A stretch of DNA of 64,000 bases, from assembly GCA_028281235.1 (NCBI GenBank), contig JANQKG010000027.1, positions 124,001-188,000 of the forward strand. Reading direction: 5' to 3'. The DNA is from Afifellaceae bacterium (GTDB lineage Bacteria; Pseudomonadota; Alphaproteobacteria; Rhizobiales; Afifellaceae). The notes beneath the pieces are model-generated. The model saw nothing but the letters and a program-made list of their open reading frames with translations. It did no database searches and was not told where the DNA came from. Shown in pieces: positions 28,229 to 37,612 of this stretch (its first letter is position 1; each line of letters begins with the position of its first letter). A program made the translations under genes and the position numbers.

Positions 28229-29287
28229 TCAGGAGAAGCACGGCGCCTCCGCTAGGAAGTCCATGATCAATCCGGCGACATCAACATTCTCGCCCGCCCA
28301 GGGGTAGTAGTAGGCCGTTATCGCCGGGCTCGCGTTCAGTTCCAGTATCCAGTGGTTGCCAGGCCGTGCGACTTGCGACGCGTCTTCGATGATCAGATCG
28401 ACGCCCGAATAGTGGAGCCCAGGCACACTCTTGCACGCATCCTCCACGACGGTTTTGTAGCTTGGATGAACGTCTCCTTCGTCCAACAAGAAGCTGTCGG
28501 CGCCTGCTGTCGCATTGGACGCGCCTCTCAAATAGATCCGCTCCCCGGTCGGCGGGACATCTTCGACGCTCAGGTTCTGCATTGCGAGAAAATCGACAAC
28601 GAGCTGATCGAGTTCGTACGGCGGATGAGACGGCAACGCCCGTGTCTGTCGTTCCAGATTCTTCGCTGCGAGCAAATCCGCGATCGACGATACACCGTCG
28701 CCGACCACGCTTAGTGGTCGTCCCAGCCGTACCGCGACCACATGGGGTGAGACATAGAAGAACCGGAAATGGTCGCCGACAACGCTCTCCTCGATCAGGA
28801 TGTTGGGAACCTTCTTAGCGACATTGTGAACCGCCCGCTCATACCAGCCCCGATTGAATATGGCGGGATACACACCTCGCGCTTCCGACCCTCTGTTGGG
28901 CTTCACGCATAGGGGCTTTCTGAATTCGTCAAACGCAGCCAGTGCCTGATCGATGTGGCGGCGCCTGAAAAAGCGGCCTTCCGGAACGCTGAATCCGGCC
29001 TTCTTCAAGTGACATTTGGCCGTATACTTATCTGCGATAAGCAATGCCGCTTTATGGTTGATGTTACGGCCAATTATATCCCACTTGCCCATACCGGCTT
29101 CAAGAAGCATACCGCTTGAGTAGTAGAACGATCTATCTCCGACTTCAAAAAATAGCCAAGTCCGGATCTTACGTTTCTCCATAAGGCGTGTGTTCACATA
29201 AGAATTCGGAAATCCGCGCGCATCGGCAGCCTCCTTCATGTGAAGAGCCATAATATCAGGAGAATAAACTGTCTCGGAGGAAAGCAT
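28229..29287 (-). CDS. ATP-grasp ligase related to cyanophycin synthetase
   Basis: The 352-residue product carries the ATP-grasp core KPLCVKPNRGSEARGVYPAI, then ILIEESVVGDHFRFFYV, LSVVGDGVSSIADLLAAKN and the metal site WILELNASPAITAYYY. The VGDG-S-I-DLL stretch is characteristic of cyanophycin synthetase/GshF-type ligases, which add amino acids to side chains or peptides. The Mur-ligase half of cyanophycin synthetase is absent. It is first in the operon, 92 bp before the carrier gene. G+C is visibly low here (29 of 60 in bases 29041-29100). Confidence 0.85.
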   Translation of the reverse strand: MLSSETVYSPDIMALHMKEAADARGFPNSYVNTRLMEKRKIRTWLFFEVGDRSFYYSSGMLLEAGMGKWDIIGRNINHKAALLIADKYTAKCHLKKAGFSVPEGRFFRRRHIDQALAAFDEFRKPLCVKPNRGSEARGVYPAIFNRGWYERAVHNVAKKVPNILIEESVVGDHFRFFYVSPHVVAVRLGRPLSVVGDGVSSIADLLAAKNLERQTRALPSHPPYELDQLVVDFLAMQNLSVEDVPPTGERIYLRGASNATAGADSFLLDEGDVHPSYKTVVEDACKSVPGLHYSGVDLIIEDASQVARPGNHWILELNASPAITAYYYPWAGENVDVAGLIMDFLAEAPCFS

Positions 29288-29539
29288 GATTGCCGCAGAT
29301 CAGGAGAACAATTGCCTCCAAGCACTCTGAGTATACACGGATACACAACTATTCAGCGCGCCGGGTGCCTGCTATCTTGAAAGACAACAGACGATCGCTC
29401 TCGTAACTATCTTCCTTCTACATCGAGGTGCCGGAGCCCGAGCGGTGGCTGTTGCGCCTCCATGCCGCCGTCGCTGCCTGCCTCCTGCCGTCTTTGGTGC
29501 AGAATGCTAGCTGCTGTATTTCAGAGTGTGTAGTTATCT
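29288..29539. other. Divergent intergenic region at the head of the ATP-grasp operon
   Basis: This 252-bp stretch is AT-rich on its operon side and must hold promoters for the minus-strand ATP-grasp operon and the plus-strand kinase gene. On the minus strand a TATACT lies at about 29330-29335, a good -10 hexamer, but I see no convincing -35 at 16-18 bp. No coding sequence is seen. Confidence 0.4.
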
Positions 29540-30175
29540 ATGGTTGAATATCCACCGCTTTCAGCCCGTGCCGGGTCGACACAGCACGACCCCGCGATCG
29601 CCCGCATGTGCATGGCGCTTACCGAAACGCTTGCGCCCTTTCTCGACCGTGCGGACGGCCCGTTCCTGGTCGCGATCGACGGCCGAAGCGGCACGGGGAA
29701 ATCGACCCTCGCGGAGGCCTTGGCCCGCCGGCTGGATGCCGCGCTTATCCCCGGCGATGATTTCTACGCCGGCGGAACCGAGATCCATCGCCGTACGCCG
29801 GAGGCGCTTGCTGACATCTGTATCGACCGCGCCCAGCTGCGTTCGGTGCTGCAGGCGCTCAAGTCCAATAGACCGACGCGCTACGCCGCTTTCGACTGGG
29901 AGGCTTTCGACGGGACGCTGGCCGCGCAGGAGACAACGATCGAACCACGCGCGGTGCTGATGGTCGAAGGCGTCTATGCGGCGCATCCCGATCTCCGGGA
30001 CCTCGTCGATTTCGCAATTCTCCTGCGGACGTCAAAGGCTGAACGCGACAGGCGGCTCCTGGAGCGTGAGGGCACGCTCACCGAATGGGAGCGCCAATGG
30101 CACCGCGCCGAAGACTGGTATTTCGACACCCTCGCACGCCCGGAGAGTTTCGACACGGTGATTAAGAACGAGTGA
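29540..30175 (+). CDS. Uridine kinase-like P-loop kinase
   Basis: The 211-residue protein has Walker A AIDGRSGTGKSTLAEALARR, then LIPGDDFYAGG, where the Asp pair is typical of uridine kinase/phosphoribulokinase enzymes, AFDWEAFDG, and VLMVEGVYAAHPDLRD. It likely phosphorylates a nucleoside or a related small molecule. ATG 29540 gives a 22-residue extension compared with the later ATG 29606. It is divergent from the ATP-grasp operon; whether it belongs to the same pathway is unknown. Confidence 0.75.
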   Translation: MVEYPPLSARAGSTQHDPAIARMCMALTETLAPFLDRADGPFLVAIDGRSGTGKSTLAEALARRLDAALIPGDDFYAGGTEIHRRTPEALADICIDRAQLRSVLQALKSNRPTRYAAFDWEAFDGTLAAQETTIEPRAVLMVEGVYAAHPDLRDLVDFAILLRTSKAERDRRLLEREGTLTEWERQWHRAEDWYFDTLARPESFDTVIKNE

Positions 30176-30326
30176 GGGAGTCATGCTGCCGCCACGGGCC
30201 ATATGGCTGTCTTCGCTGGTGTAACCTAGAGCGTGGGGATCAAGGCGCTCTGTCTGAAACGCTCATTCGTGTGCACGCCATCGCGAGACCGGTGATCGGC
30301 ATGCGATCTAAAAGCCGGAGGCATCC

Positions 30327-30503
30327 ATGACGCCAGAAATCATTGGCGCCGGATTTGGCCGAACCGGAACGGATTCCATGCGCGAGGCGTTGAACATCCT
30401 TGGGTTTGGCCCGTGCCATCACATGTTCGAAGTCACCGAGAACCCTATAGCCGTCGAATTTCATGGCATGCCTTCGTCGATGCTCCGCGGCCAGAGGAAT
30501 TGA
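30327..30503 (+). pseudogene. Truncated sulfotransferase-family gene
   Basis: The frame begins EIIGAGFGRTGTDSMREAL and LGFGPCHHMFEVTENP, the P-loop/PAPS-binding start of a bacterial sulfotransferase family protein. Homology fades at about residue 40 and the frame stops at residue 58, against more than 200 residues in intact members. The remaining 3' part is not found downstream, where an IS3-type remnant lies. It is most simply a gene broken by insertion and deletion. Confidence 0.75.
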
Positions 30504-30850
30504 AATTGATAGAGGGTCTGGCTCATTTGGTGCGTTCAATTGTCCGGTAGTGGTAGGTCGATCTCCCGATCGGCATAATTGGTACGCCCGGCGGGTGCTA
30601 ACCGTGTTGCCCGGAAGACGATCGACCATCGCCCGCTTCCGAGCAGCTTCATATCTTGCGGCGGATAACGTCCTGCGGCACGGACCCTGTCCGGCGACAG
30701 ATCAGCTATCAGCCGCTTGAGCTTAGTGTTCTCCTCTTCAAACTCCCTGAGCCGCCTCATCTCCGACGCCATTAGCCCGGCGCACTTCTTGCGGCAGTTG
30801 TAGTCAAATACGACTGAGCACGTCACGAAACCGCCATCACGAGGCTCCAT
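30504..30850 (-). mobile_element. IS3-family (IS407-like) insertion sequence remnant
   Basis: On the minus strand CRKKCAGLMASEMRRLREFE and EENTKLKRLIADLS match the C-terminal part of an IS3-group OrfA. After a frameshift PQDVIRRK resembles the end of OrfA, and a following frame with MVDRLPGNTVSTRRAYQL looks like the start of OrfB. Frameshifts and stops break both. Terminal inverted repeats are not visible. It lies directly beyond the truncated sulfotransferase gene. Confidence 0.75.
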
Positions 30851-31016
30851 CTTATCCGCTCAAGCTCAGTTTCCAGGCTTTTTCTTAGCCCAAAGGCAGG
30901 AACTCGAGGCTGAACGGCTGAGCAGAAGTCTAAAAGATGCGGGCCGGTCTTCGACCACCGCAGGTGGTTGCGGGTAGGGCGGGACCGTTCAACAGCTTAA
31001 GAACCAGGAGGAAGTG

Positions 31017-31592
31017 ATGCCCAAAATAGACGCCACCAAAAACATATCCGCCCGGGCGCTTGTCTTGCTCGTTTCTTGCTGCGCAATCCTCCTCGGTGCG
31101 ATACCAGCGCATGCCGCACTCTGGGGGTGGTCGGCTACGGTGACCGCGGTCGACAGGAACGACGAGGACGATCCGAACGACGATACCCACCATCACGAGA
31201 CGGTAAGCGGTGCTACGTACCCAGACTGCGACGTTGCGCGCGAAAACACCGTGATAACGTGGGAAGTAAACGGCTACGACATCTTAAATGAAGGTTCTTG
31301 CGGGCCGATCTTCGTCAACTTCAGCTTTGATTTTCGCGACTTGATCACGCCGCGCGTGGAGCTGCCGCGCTGGCCTTGGCCCGGTCCGGTCTGCTTGTCC
31401 TGCCCTATTCTGTTCGACGAGAACATCAAAGTGCTCTTCCCGAACAATCCCGGACGGGTTCAGTCGCTGATCAAGAAATACGACATCGACTCGTACAACC
31501 GCGAGCTTCTCAATCTTCAGCAGCAGTTCGATCTGGAAGACTTCGAGCGTGAACTCTACCTGATTGAGAACGAGAGCTTGTTCAAGAACTAA
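31017..31592 (+). CDS. Secreted protein of unknown family
   Basis: The 191-residue product has a clear signal peptide (about residues 12-34, ARALVLLVSCCAILLGAIP then AHA cleavage), so it is periplasmic or secreted. The mature part has an acidic stretch NDEDDPNDDTHHHE, several Cys (YPDCDVA, EGSCGP, PVCLSCPIL) and a charged C-terminal helix. I recognise no family. aggaggaag upstream supports ATG 31017 over the GTG just before. It stands between the IS remnant and tRNA-Ser. Confidence 0.6.
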   Translation: MPKIDATKNISARALVLLVSCCAILLGAIPAHAALWGWSATVTAVDRNDEDDPNDDTHHHETVSGATYPDCDVARENTVITWEVNGYDILNEGSCGPIFVNFSFDFRDLITPRVELPRWPWPGPVCLSCPILFDENIKVLFPNNPGRVQSLIKKYDIDSYNRELLNLQQQFDLEDFERELYLIENESLFKN

Positions 31593-31698
31593 CGATTGAT
31601 GCTCAAGGTCATCTTTGGGGATCAGATCCAGTTCTGGTCCCCATCGGGAAGGCTCTTGCAGACAGTCGACCTGTCCGCGAAGAAGCCACGTCCGAATT

Positions 31699-31788
31699 TG
31701 GCGGATGGGGTGGGATTCGAACCCACGAGACGGTTGCCCGCCTGCCGGTTTTCAAGACCGGTGCCTTCAACCACTCGGCCACCCATCC
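31699..31788 (-). tRNA. tRNA-Ser (anticodon UGA)
   Basis: On the minus strand the gene begins GGATGGGTGGCCGAGTGG, has the anticodon stem-loop CCGGT CTTGAAA ACCGG with anticodon TGA, a long variable arm typical of tRNA-Ser, the T-loop GGGTTCGAATCCC, an acceptor stem GGATGGG/CCCATCC, discriminator G and an encoded CCA. It reads UCN codons. The 3' end faces the accessory block at lower coordinates. Confidence 0.97.
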
Positions 31789-31798
31789 GTCGCGCCCT

Positions 31799-31827
31799 TA
31801 ATGTGGCTATTCGCATGGAGCTGGCAA
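31799..31827 (-). promoter_or_regulatory. Probable promoter of tRNA-Ser
   Basis: On the minus strand TTGCCA (31827-31822) and ACATTA (31804-31799) are separated by 17 bp and lie 10 bp upstream of the tRNA 5' end. The -35 box matches the consensus well and the -10 moderately. Confidence 0.45.
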
Positions 31828-32089
31828 GCCGGGCTCGCTCTGCAGCGGGCGAGGGGGCCCGAGGTCTGCGAACAGCCTCTGGCCACGACGCCCCTGCTGC
31901 AACATGGTTCCCGACTAACCTTAGCGCCGGCATCCGCCGTGATATGCCGACTTCTGCCATGTTTTCGCCTTGATTCGACAGCCCTCTAGCCATGGCGTTT
32001 AGAGAGTCGTAACCATAAGCCTTCAGCCGGCTTATGAGCGGCTGAGGCAGACGGGATTTCGGGTGGACGCGCCAAAGCGGCGTGGGTGA

Positions 32090-33034
32090 ATGGCCCGGCA
32101 TGAAGGGGGTGCTTTGAGGTCAGCGCGTCGTTTCGTGCGTGCCTGCTTGTCATCGGGGCACATTGTCGTAGCGGTCGGCTTCTGCGCGGTCCTAACGGCC
32201 TGTTCCTTTGGGCCCGGGCCGGGGACGGCCGTCGACATAGCAGCTGATACCCCCGAACGCGCCAAGACGCCGATTCAGACGATTGCCGCGGAGCGCGTGC
32301 GGCTGCCGATGGCTGAACCGAAATCTGCCGTCGCAGCCGGCTTCCAGGTGGTGGAGGAGGCCGATCCGACCGTCGCCGCAATTCCCGACCCGCAAGTGCT
32401 GGAGCGCTTTGCCCATGTTATCCACGGCGGTGGGCGTTATTGGGTCGGCAAGCCTTACGAGATCGCCGGCGAGCTTTACGAGCCTCGCGAGGAACCGAAC
32501 TACAACCGTGAAGGCAAGGCATCGTGGTACGGCGCCGCCTTCCACGGCAAGCTGACGGCCAACGGCGAGATTTTTGACCGCGCGGCAATCACCGCCGCAC
32601 ACCCGACGCTGCCGCTGCCGAGCTACGTGCGCGTCACCAATCTCGATAACGACCGTTCCATGATCGTGCGGGTCAACGATCGCGGGCCGTTCAAATATGG
32701 CCGCCTGATCGACGTCTCGGAGCAGACGGCCGCGCTTCTCGGCTTCCACAAGCGTGGATTGGCGCGGGTGCGCGTGGAATATGTCTCCAAGGCGCCGCTT
32801 TCCGGCAACGACAAGGATTGGCTGCTGGCGTCCTTCAGTGGGCCGCCTGAGGCCACGCCGAGCACGGTGCTGACGTCGGAGAAGGCGAAACCGATCCTGG
32901 CACGCGCCTTTGCCTTTGCGCCTGAAGCCGAGCCGCGGCCGGCCGAAATGGCCATCCGCCGGCTGAGCCAGTCCATGCCGACGGCGGAGCGCATAAAACT
33001 GGCGTTCCAGGCGGCCGCGGAAGCCGAAGAATAG
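32090..33034 (+). CDS. rlpA: RlpA-family septal ring lytic transglycosylase lipoprotein
   Basis: RlpA acts on peptidoglycan strands at the septum. The protein has an N-terminal hydrophobic segment with lipobox LTAC (about residue 42), then the double-psi beta-barrel: GKASWYGAAFHGKLTANGE, AHPTLPLPSYVRVTNL, IVRVNDRGPF and RLIDVSEQTAALLGF, all RlpA signatures. No SPOR domain is seen at the C-terminus. The 314-residue length depends on ATG 32090; a TTG at 32114 is possible. dacC follows, as in other Hyphomicrobiales. Confidence 0.9.
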   Translation: MARHEGGALRSARRFVRACLSSGHIVVAVGFCAVLTACSFGPGPGTAVDIAADTPERAKTPIQTIAAERVRLPMAEPKSAVAAGFQVVEEADPTVAAIPDPQVLERFAHVIHGGGRYWVGKPYEIAGELYEPREEPNYNREGKASWYGAAFHGKLTANGEIFDRAAITAAHPTLPLPSYVRVTNLDNDRSMIVRVNDRGPFKYGRLIDVSEQTAALLGFHKRGLARVRVEYVSKAPLSGNDKDWLLASFSGPPEATPSTVLTSEKAKPILARAFAFAPEAEPRPAEMAIRRLSQSMPTAERIKLAFQAAAEAEE

Positions 33035-33121
33035 GCCACCCAAAAGCGACATCGTCGCTGCTTGATTCCGCGGCCCGTGCGTCGTTTCATGGTGCGCAGA
33101 CCTCAACACAACAGGTGAGTC

Positions 33122-34285
33122 GTGACGCTCCTCGCAAGATCGGCGCTTTCTTTGGCGCTTGTCCTGATACCGGCGCTTTTCGCCGGCGGGGCCGCGCGCG
33201 CCCAGCTGTTCGACACCAAGGCGCCGTATGCGATCTTGATGGATTACGACAGCGGCACGGTGCTGTTTGAAAAAGCCGCCGACACGCGCTTTCCGCCGGC
33301 TTCCATGGCCAAGCTGGGAACCGCCGAATATGTCTTCTACGAGATGCAGGAAGGGCGGCTTACACAAGACAGCCTCTTCACCATCTCAGAACATGCCTGG
33401 CGCACAGGCGGCGCGCCGTCGGGCGGCTCCACCATGTTCGCGGAGATCAATTCGCGCGTGCCGCTGCGCTCCATGTTGCGTGGCTTGCTTGTCCAGTCCG
33501 GCAATGACGCCGCCATAGCGCTTGCGGAGGGGATCGCCGGCTCCGAGGCCGCCTTCGCCGACCGCCTCACGAACCGCGCCGTGAGGCTCGGGATGCGGAA
33601 CTCGCGATGGCAAAATGCCAGCGGCCTCAACGACCCTGACCAATATACGACGGCCCGCGACCTGGCGATCCTGGCGCGTCACATCATCAGCACCTATCCG
33701 GAATATTATCCGATCTTCTCCGAGACGGAGTTCACCTGGAACGACATCCCCCAGCGCAACCGCAACCCGCTGCTCGACGATGGCATCGGCGTCGACGGGC
33801 TGAAGACCGGCTATATCAAGGAGTCCGGCTACGGCATCACCGTGTCGGCCAAGCGCAACGATCAGCGGCTTATACTTGTGGTGGGCGGGCTCGATTCAGA
33901 GCGCAACCGCATCACTGAAGCGACCAAGCTGCTCGACTGGGGCTTTCGCGCCTTCCTGCACGTCACCGCGTTTGAGGCTGACGAGATCGTCGCCGAGGCC
34001 TCCGTCTATGGCGGCGAAGTGGGCGACGTGCCGCTGAAGGCGGACGGCGCCGTCCGCATCCTTGTGCCGCGCGATGCCGGCGAGCGGCTCCGCGCGCGCG
34101 TTGTCTACGAGGGTCCGCTGGTTGCGCCGGTGGAGGAGGGGCGCCGCGTCGGCGCCTTTAAGGTCTGGGCGGGTGACCGGCTCATTCAGGAGGTGCCGCT
34201 TTACACCGCAGGCAGCGTGGAGAAAGGACCGCTTCACTCGCGTGCGCTCGACGCGCTGGGTGAGCTGCTTTTCGGCTGGCTGTGA
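33122..34285 (+). CDS. dacC: D-alanyl-D-alanine carboxypeptidase (PBP5/6 type)
   Basis: This periplasmic enzyme trims the terminal D-Ala from peptidoglycan stem peptides. Visible are a signal peptide (about residues 1-27), the active-site SxxK in PPASMAKLG, SGN in LLVQSGNDAAIA, KTG in VDGLKTGYIKE, and a C-terminal beta domain of the PBP5_C type. The start is GTG 33122 with AGGTGAG before it. Its stop overlaps the tmk GTG by 4 bp, so it heads a tight dacC-tmk-holB unit. Confidence 0.93.
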   Translation: MTLLARSALSLALVLIPALFAGGAARAQLFDTKAPYAILMDYDSGTVLFEKAADTRFPPASMAKLGTAEYVFYEMQEGRLTQDSLFTISEHAWRTGGAPSGGSTMFAEINSRVPLRSMLRGLLVQSGNDAAIALAEGIAGSEAAFADRLTNRAVRLGMRNSRWQNASGLNDPDQYTTARDLAILARHIISTYPEYYPIFSETEFTWNDIPQRNRNPLLDDGIGVDGLKTGYIKESGYGITVSAKRNDQRLILVVGGLDSERNRITEATKLLDWGFRAFLHVTAFEADEIVAEASVYGGEVGDVPLKADGAVRILVPRDAGERLRARVVYEGPLVAPVEEGRRVGAFKVWAGDRLIQEVPLYTAGSVEKGPLHSRALDALGELLFGWL

Positions 34286-34929
34286 GCGAACGCGGGCGCT
34301 TCATCACGCTTGAGGGCGGTGAGGGCGCGGGGAAATCCACGCAGGCCGCGCGCCTCGCCGATTGGCTCAAGGCGCGGGGAATCGCCGTGCTTCTCACACG
34401 CGAGCCCGGCGGCAGCCCCAAGGCTGAGACGCTGCGCGCGCTGCTCCTTGGGGGGCAAGTCGCGCCCTTTGGCGCCGACGCTGAGGCGCTCGTCTTTGCA
34501 CTGGCGCGTGCCGACCACATGGCCCAGACGATCCGCCCGGCGCTCGCGGCAGGGACCTGGGTGATCTCAGACCGCTTCTTCGATTCCACGCGGGCGTATC
34601 AAGGCGCGGCCGGTGTGTCGCCGGAGCGGCTCTCCGAGCTTGAAGGAATCGCCGTCGGCGACGATCGCCCCGACCTGACATTGATCCTCGACCTGCCCGC
34701 GGCCGAGGGACTTGAGCGTATCGATGGGCGCGATGCCGGGCCAGACCGCTTCGAACGCGATGACCGCCATGAGCAGGAGGCGCGCCGCCTGGCGTTTCTC
34801 AAGATCGCCGAAGGAGAGCCGGGACGCTGCGTCGTGGTCGACGCGCGCGCCGGCGAAGACCACGTGGCTGAAGCCATCCGCGCTGTCGTCAGCGAGCGGC
34901 TAAGCCCGACCATCGCGCCCTCGCCGTAA
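34282..34929 (+). CDS. tmk: Thymidylate kinase
   Basis: Tmk phosphorylates dTMP to dTDP for DNA synthesis. The N-terminal P-loop is FITLEGGEGAGKSTQAARL, followed by LLTREPGGSPKAE, the DR(Y/F) motif in VISDRFFDSTRAYQGA, and the lid region with FERDDRHEQEARR. The 215-residue length is normal. The GTG start overlaps the dacC stop. Confidence 0.95.
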   Translation: MSERGRFITLEGGEGAGKSTQAARLADWLKARGIAVLLTREPGGSPKAETLRALLLGGQVAPFGADAEALVFALARADHMAQTIRPALAAGTWVISDRFFDSTRAYQGAAGVSPERLSELEGIAVGDDRPDLTLILDLPAAEGLERIDGRDAGPDRFERDDRHEQEARRLAFLKIAEGEPGRCVVVDARAGEDHVAEAIRAVVSERLSPTIAPSP

Positions 34930-34935
34930 TCCAAC

Positions 34936-36027
34936 ATGGCGCGCACCCCCAAGCCTGAGACCGAGCGCCCACCGCATGACGCCCTGGAGGGCGTCGCGTT
35001 GCCGCGTGAGACGACGACGCTCATCGGCCACCGCGACGCCGAAGATGCCCTGTTGCAAGCCTACCGGTCGGGGCGCATGCATCACGGCTGGATCCTCTCC
35101 GGCGAGCGCGGCACCGGCAAGGCGACGCTCGCCTTTCGGCTTGCCCGTTTCGTCTTCGCTCATCCCGACCCGTCCGCACGAGAGGTCGCGGACGCTACCG
35201 ATCTTTCCGTGCCCGCCGACCACCGCGACGCGCACTGGCTGGCGATCGGCGCCCACCCCAACCTCCTGCATCTGCAGCGTGACTGGGACGACAGAAACAA
35301 TCGATACCGCGCAGCGCTCTCCGTTGATTCCGTCCGCAGGATCACGCCGTTTCTGGGCACCACGGCAGGAGAGGGCGGCTGGCGCGTGGTGATCGTCGAT
35401 CCGGCCGACGACATGACGCTGAGCGCCGCAAACGCCATCCTGAAAAACCTGGAGGAGCCGCCCAGGCAAACGCTCTTTCTGCTGGTCACCAAGAGCCGCG
35501 GCGCGCTTCTGCCGACGATCCTGTCGCGCTGCCGCACGCTCCACCTGAAGCCACTGAGTGCTGATGAGACACAGAAAGTGGCGCACGCGGCGGCGCCGGA
35601 CATGGCGGAAACCGATGACGCAGAGCTTGCCGCAGCCCTTGCCGGCGGCAGTGTCAGGCGCTTCATCGAGCTGCAACGCCAGGACGGTGTCGCACTTTAT
35701 CGGCTCATGAGGCAGGCCGTTGAGGACGGCAGCAAAGAGGCGCAGCTTGCGCTCTCCGCCCGCGCCTCCACCGCCGCGATGACCGAACAGCTCATGGACC
35801 TCTTCAAAGGCTATCTGAGCCGCCGCGTACGCGCGGAGGCGGAGCCCACCGGCCAGCAACAACCGCCCTCCGTCGCGCTTGTCAGGTGGGCGGAGCTATG
35901 GGAAAAGGCGACGCTTTCCGGGCGGGAGGTCGAGACTTACAACCTTGACCGGCGGCAGTTCGTCCTCGACCTGCTCGAGACATCGGCCGCCGCACTTCGT
36001 CAGCCCGGGATCCCTGAACGCGTGTAA
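34936..36027 (+). CDS. holB: DNA polymerase III subunit delta'
   Basis: The delta' subunit is part of the clamp loader that places the beta clamp on DNA. The sequence has [19 protein letters not shown] (P-loop-like), then [20 protein letters not shown] and [13 protein letters not shown], the LEEPP motif being typical, and [17 protein letters not shown] with the SRC motif. The 363-residue protein starts 6 bp after tmk, and metG follows. Confidence 0.93.
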   Translation: MARTPKPETERPPHDALEGVALPRETTTLIGHRDAEDALLQAYRSGRMHHGWILSGERGTGKATLAFRLARFVFAHPDPSAREVADATDLSVPADHRDAHWLAIGAHPNLLHLQRDWDDRNNRYRAALSVDSVRRITPFLGTTAGEGGWRVVIVDPADDMTLSAANAILKNLEEPPRQTLFLLVTKSRGALLPTILSRCRTLHLKPLSADETQKVAHAAAPDMAETDDAELAAALAGGSVRRFIELQRQDGVALYRLMRQAVEDGSKEAQLALSARASTAAMTEQLMDLFKGYLSRRVRAEAEPTGQQQPPSVALVRWAELWEKATLSGREVETYNLDRRQFVLDLLETSAAALRQPGIPERV

Positions 36028-36043
36028 CCCAGGCGACGCCGCA

Positions 36044-37612
36044 ATGGCCGACAAGCCCAGATTCTACATCACGACGGCGATCTCTTACCCCAACGGCGCC
36101 CCCCATATCGGGCACGCCTACGAGATCATCGCCACCGACGCCATCGCCCGCTTCCAGCGGCTCGACGGCTACGATGTGTATTTCCTCACCGGCACCGATG
36201 AGCACGGCCTGAAAATGCTGCAGACGGCGCGCAACGAGGACCTGGATGTGCGCGCCTTCGCCGACCGCAACGCAGCGCGTTTTGAGGAGATGGCCGCAGC
36301 ACTCAATTGCTCAAATGACGGCTTCATCCGCACCACCGAAGAGCGCCACCATCACGCCAGCCAGGAAATCTGGCGACGCATGGCCGCCAATGGCGACATC
36401 TATAAGGACCGGTATACCGGCTGGTACTCCGTCGTCGACGAAGCCTATTACGCGGAGAGCGAAACCACGCTCCGCGACGACGGCGCGCGTGTCGGCCCGC
36501 AAGGCACGGCTGTGGAATGGGTGGAGGAGGAGAGCTATTTCTTCCGCCTCTCGGCCTATCAGGACCGGCTTCTGGCGCATTACGACGCCAACCCGGATTT
36601 CATCGGACCGCGCGAGCGCCGCAACGAGGTTGTGAACTTCGTCAAGTCGGGGCTGAACGATCTGTCGATCTCGCGCACGACCTTCGACTGGGGCGTCAAG
36701 GTGCCCGATGATCCCGATCACGTGATGTATGTGTGGGTCGACGCGCTCACCAACTACATCACCGGCATCGGCTACCCCGATGCCGACGCACCGCTATGGC
36801 GCTACTGGCCGGCCGACATTCACATCATCGGCAAGGACATCGTGCGCTTTCACGCCATCTACTGGCCGGCTTTTCTGATGTCGGCGGGCGTGGAGCTGCC
36901 GCGCCGCGTCTTCGGCCACGGCTTCCTGTTCAATCGCGGTGAGAAGATGTCGAAATCGGTCGGCAACGTCGTCGATCCGTTCGCCGTCAGTGCGCATTAC
37001 GGCGTCGACCAGATGCGCTACTTCTTCCTGCGCGAGGTGTCTTTCGGGCAGGACGGCTCCTACAGCCACGATGCGATCGTCAACCGCATCAATGCCGACC
37101 TTGCCAACGATCTCGGCAATCTGGCGCAACGCTCGCTGTCGATGATCGGCCGCTATGCCGATGGCGTGGTGCCTGAGCCGGGCGAGCTGACCGGCGACGA
37201 CCTCGCGCTGCTGGCGGCGGCAGACGGGCTGGTCGATCGTTGCCGCGCGGAGATGAGCGCACTTGCTCTACATCTCGTGCTGACCGCGATCTGGCAGGTC
37301 GTGGCGGAGGCGAACCGCTATTTCGCCGCACAGGAACCGTGGTCGCTGCGCAAGACCGATCCCGACCGCATGGCGACCGTGCTTTACGTGACGGCCGAGG
37401 TCGTGCGGCAGGTGGCGATCCTGGTGCAGCCGGTCATGCCGACGGCCGGCGTGCAGCTCCTCGACCTCGTTGCCGCACCGGAAGAGGCACGTGACTTTGC
37501 AGCACTCGGTGAGGCAGGGCGGCTGAAGCCCGGCACCAAGCTGCCGAAGGCTGAGCCGGTCTTCCCGCGCTATGTGGAGGACGAAGCCAAGAAGGAGGGA
37601 GGCGGCGGCTGA
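36044..37612 (+). CDS. metG: Methionine--tRNA ligase
   Basis: MetRS charges tRNA-Met with methionine. The class I HIGH motif is in [20 protein letters not shown] at the N-terminus and KMSKS in [12 protein letters not shown]. The connective peptide has no four-Cys zinc knuckle, as in the shorter alphaproteobacterial form, and the C-terminal dimerisation domain is absent. The frame is open from 35879, but [17 protein letters not shown] at ATG 36044 is the family start (522 residues). The stop overlaps the tatD start. Confidence 0.95.
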   Translation: MADKPRFYITTAISYPNGAPHIGHAYEIIATDAIARFQRLDGYDVYFLTGTDEHGLKMLQTARNEDLDVRAFADRNAARFEEMAAALNCSNDGFIRTTEERHHHASQEIWRRMAANGDIYKDRYTGWYSVVDEAYYAESETTLRDDGARVGPQGTAVEWVEEESYFFRLSAYQDRLLAHYDANPDFIGPRERRNEVVNFVKSGLNDLSISRTTFDWGVKVPDDPDHVMYVWVDALTNYITGIGYPDADAPLWRYWPADIHIIGKDIVRFHAIYWPAFLMSAGVELPRRVFGHGFLFNRGEKMSKSVGNVVDPFAVSAHYGVDQMRYFFLREVSFGQDGSYSHDAIVNRINADLANDLGNLAQRSLSMIGRYADGVVPEPGELTGDDLALLAAADGLVDRCRAEMSALALHLVLTAIWQVVAEANRYFAAQEPWSLRKTDPDRMATVLYVTAEVVRQVAILVQPVMPTAGVQLLDLVAAPEEARDFAALGEAGRLKPGTKLPKAEPVFPRYVEDEAKKEGGGG

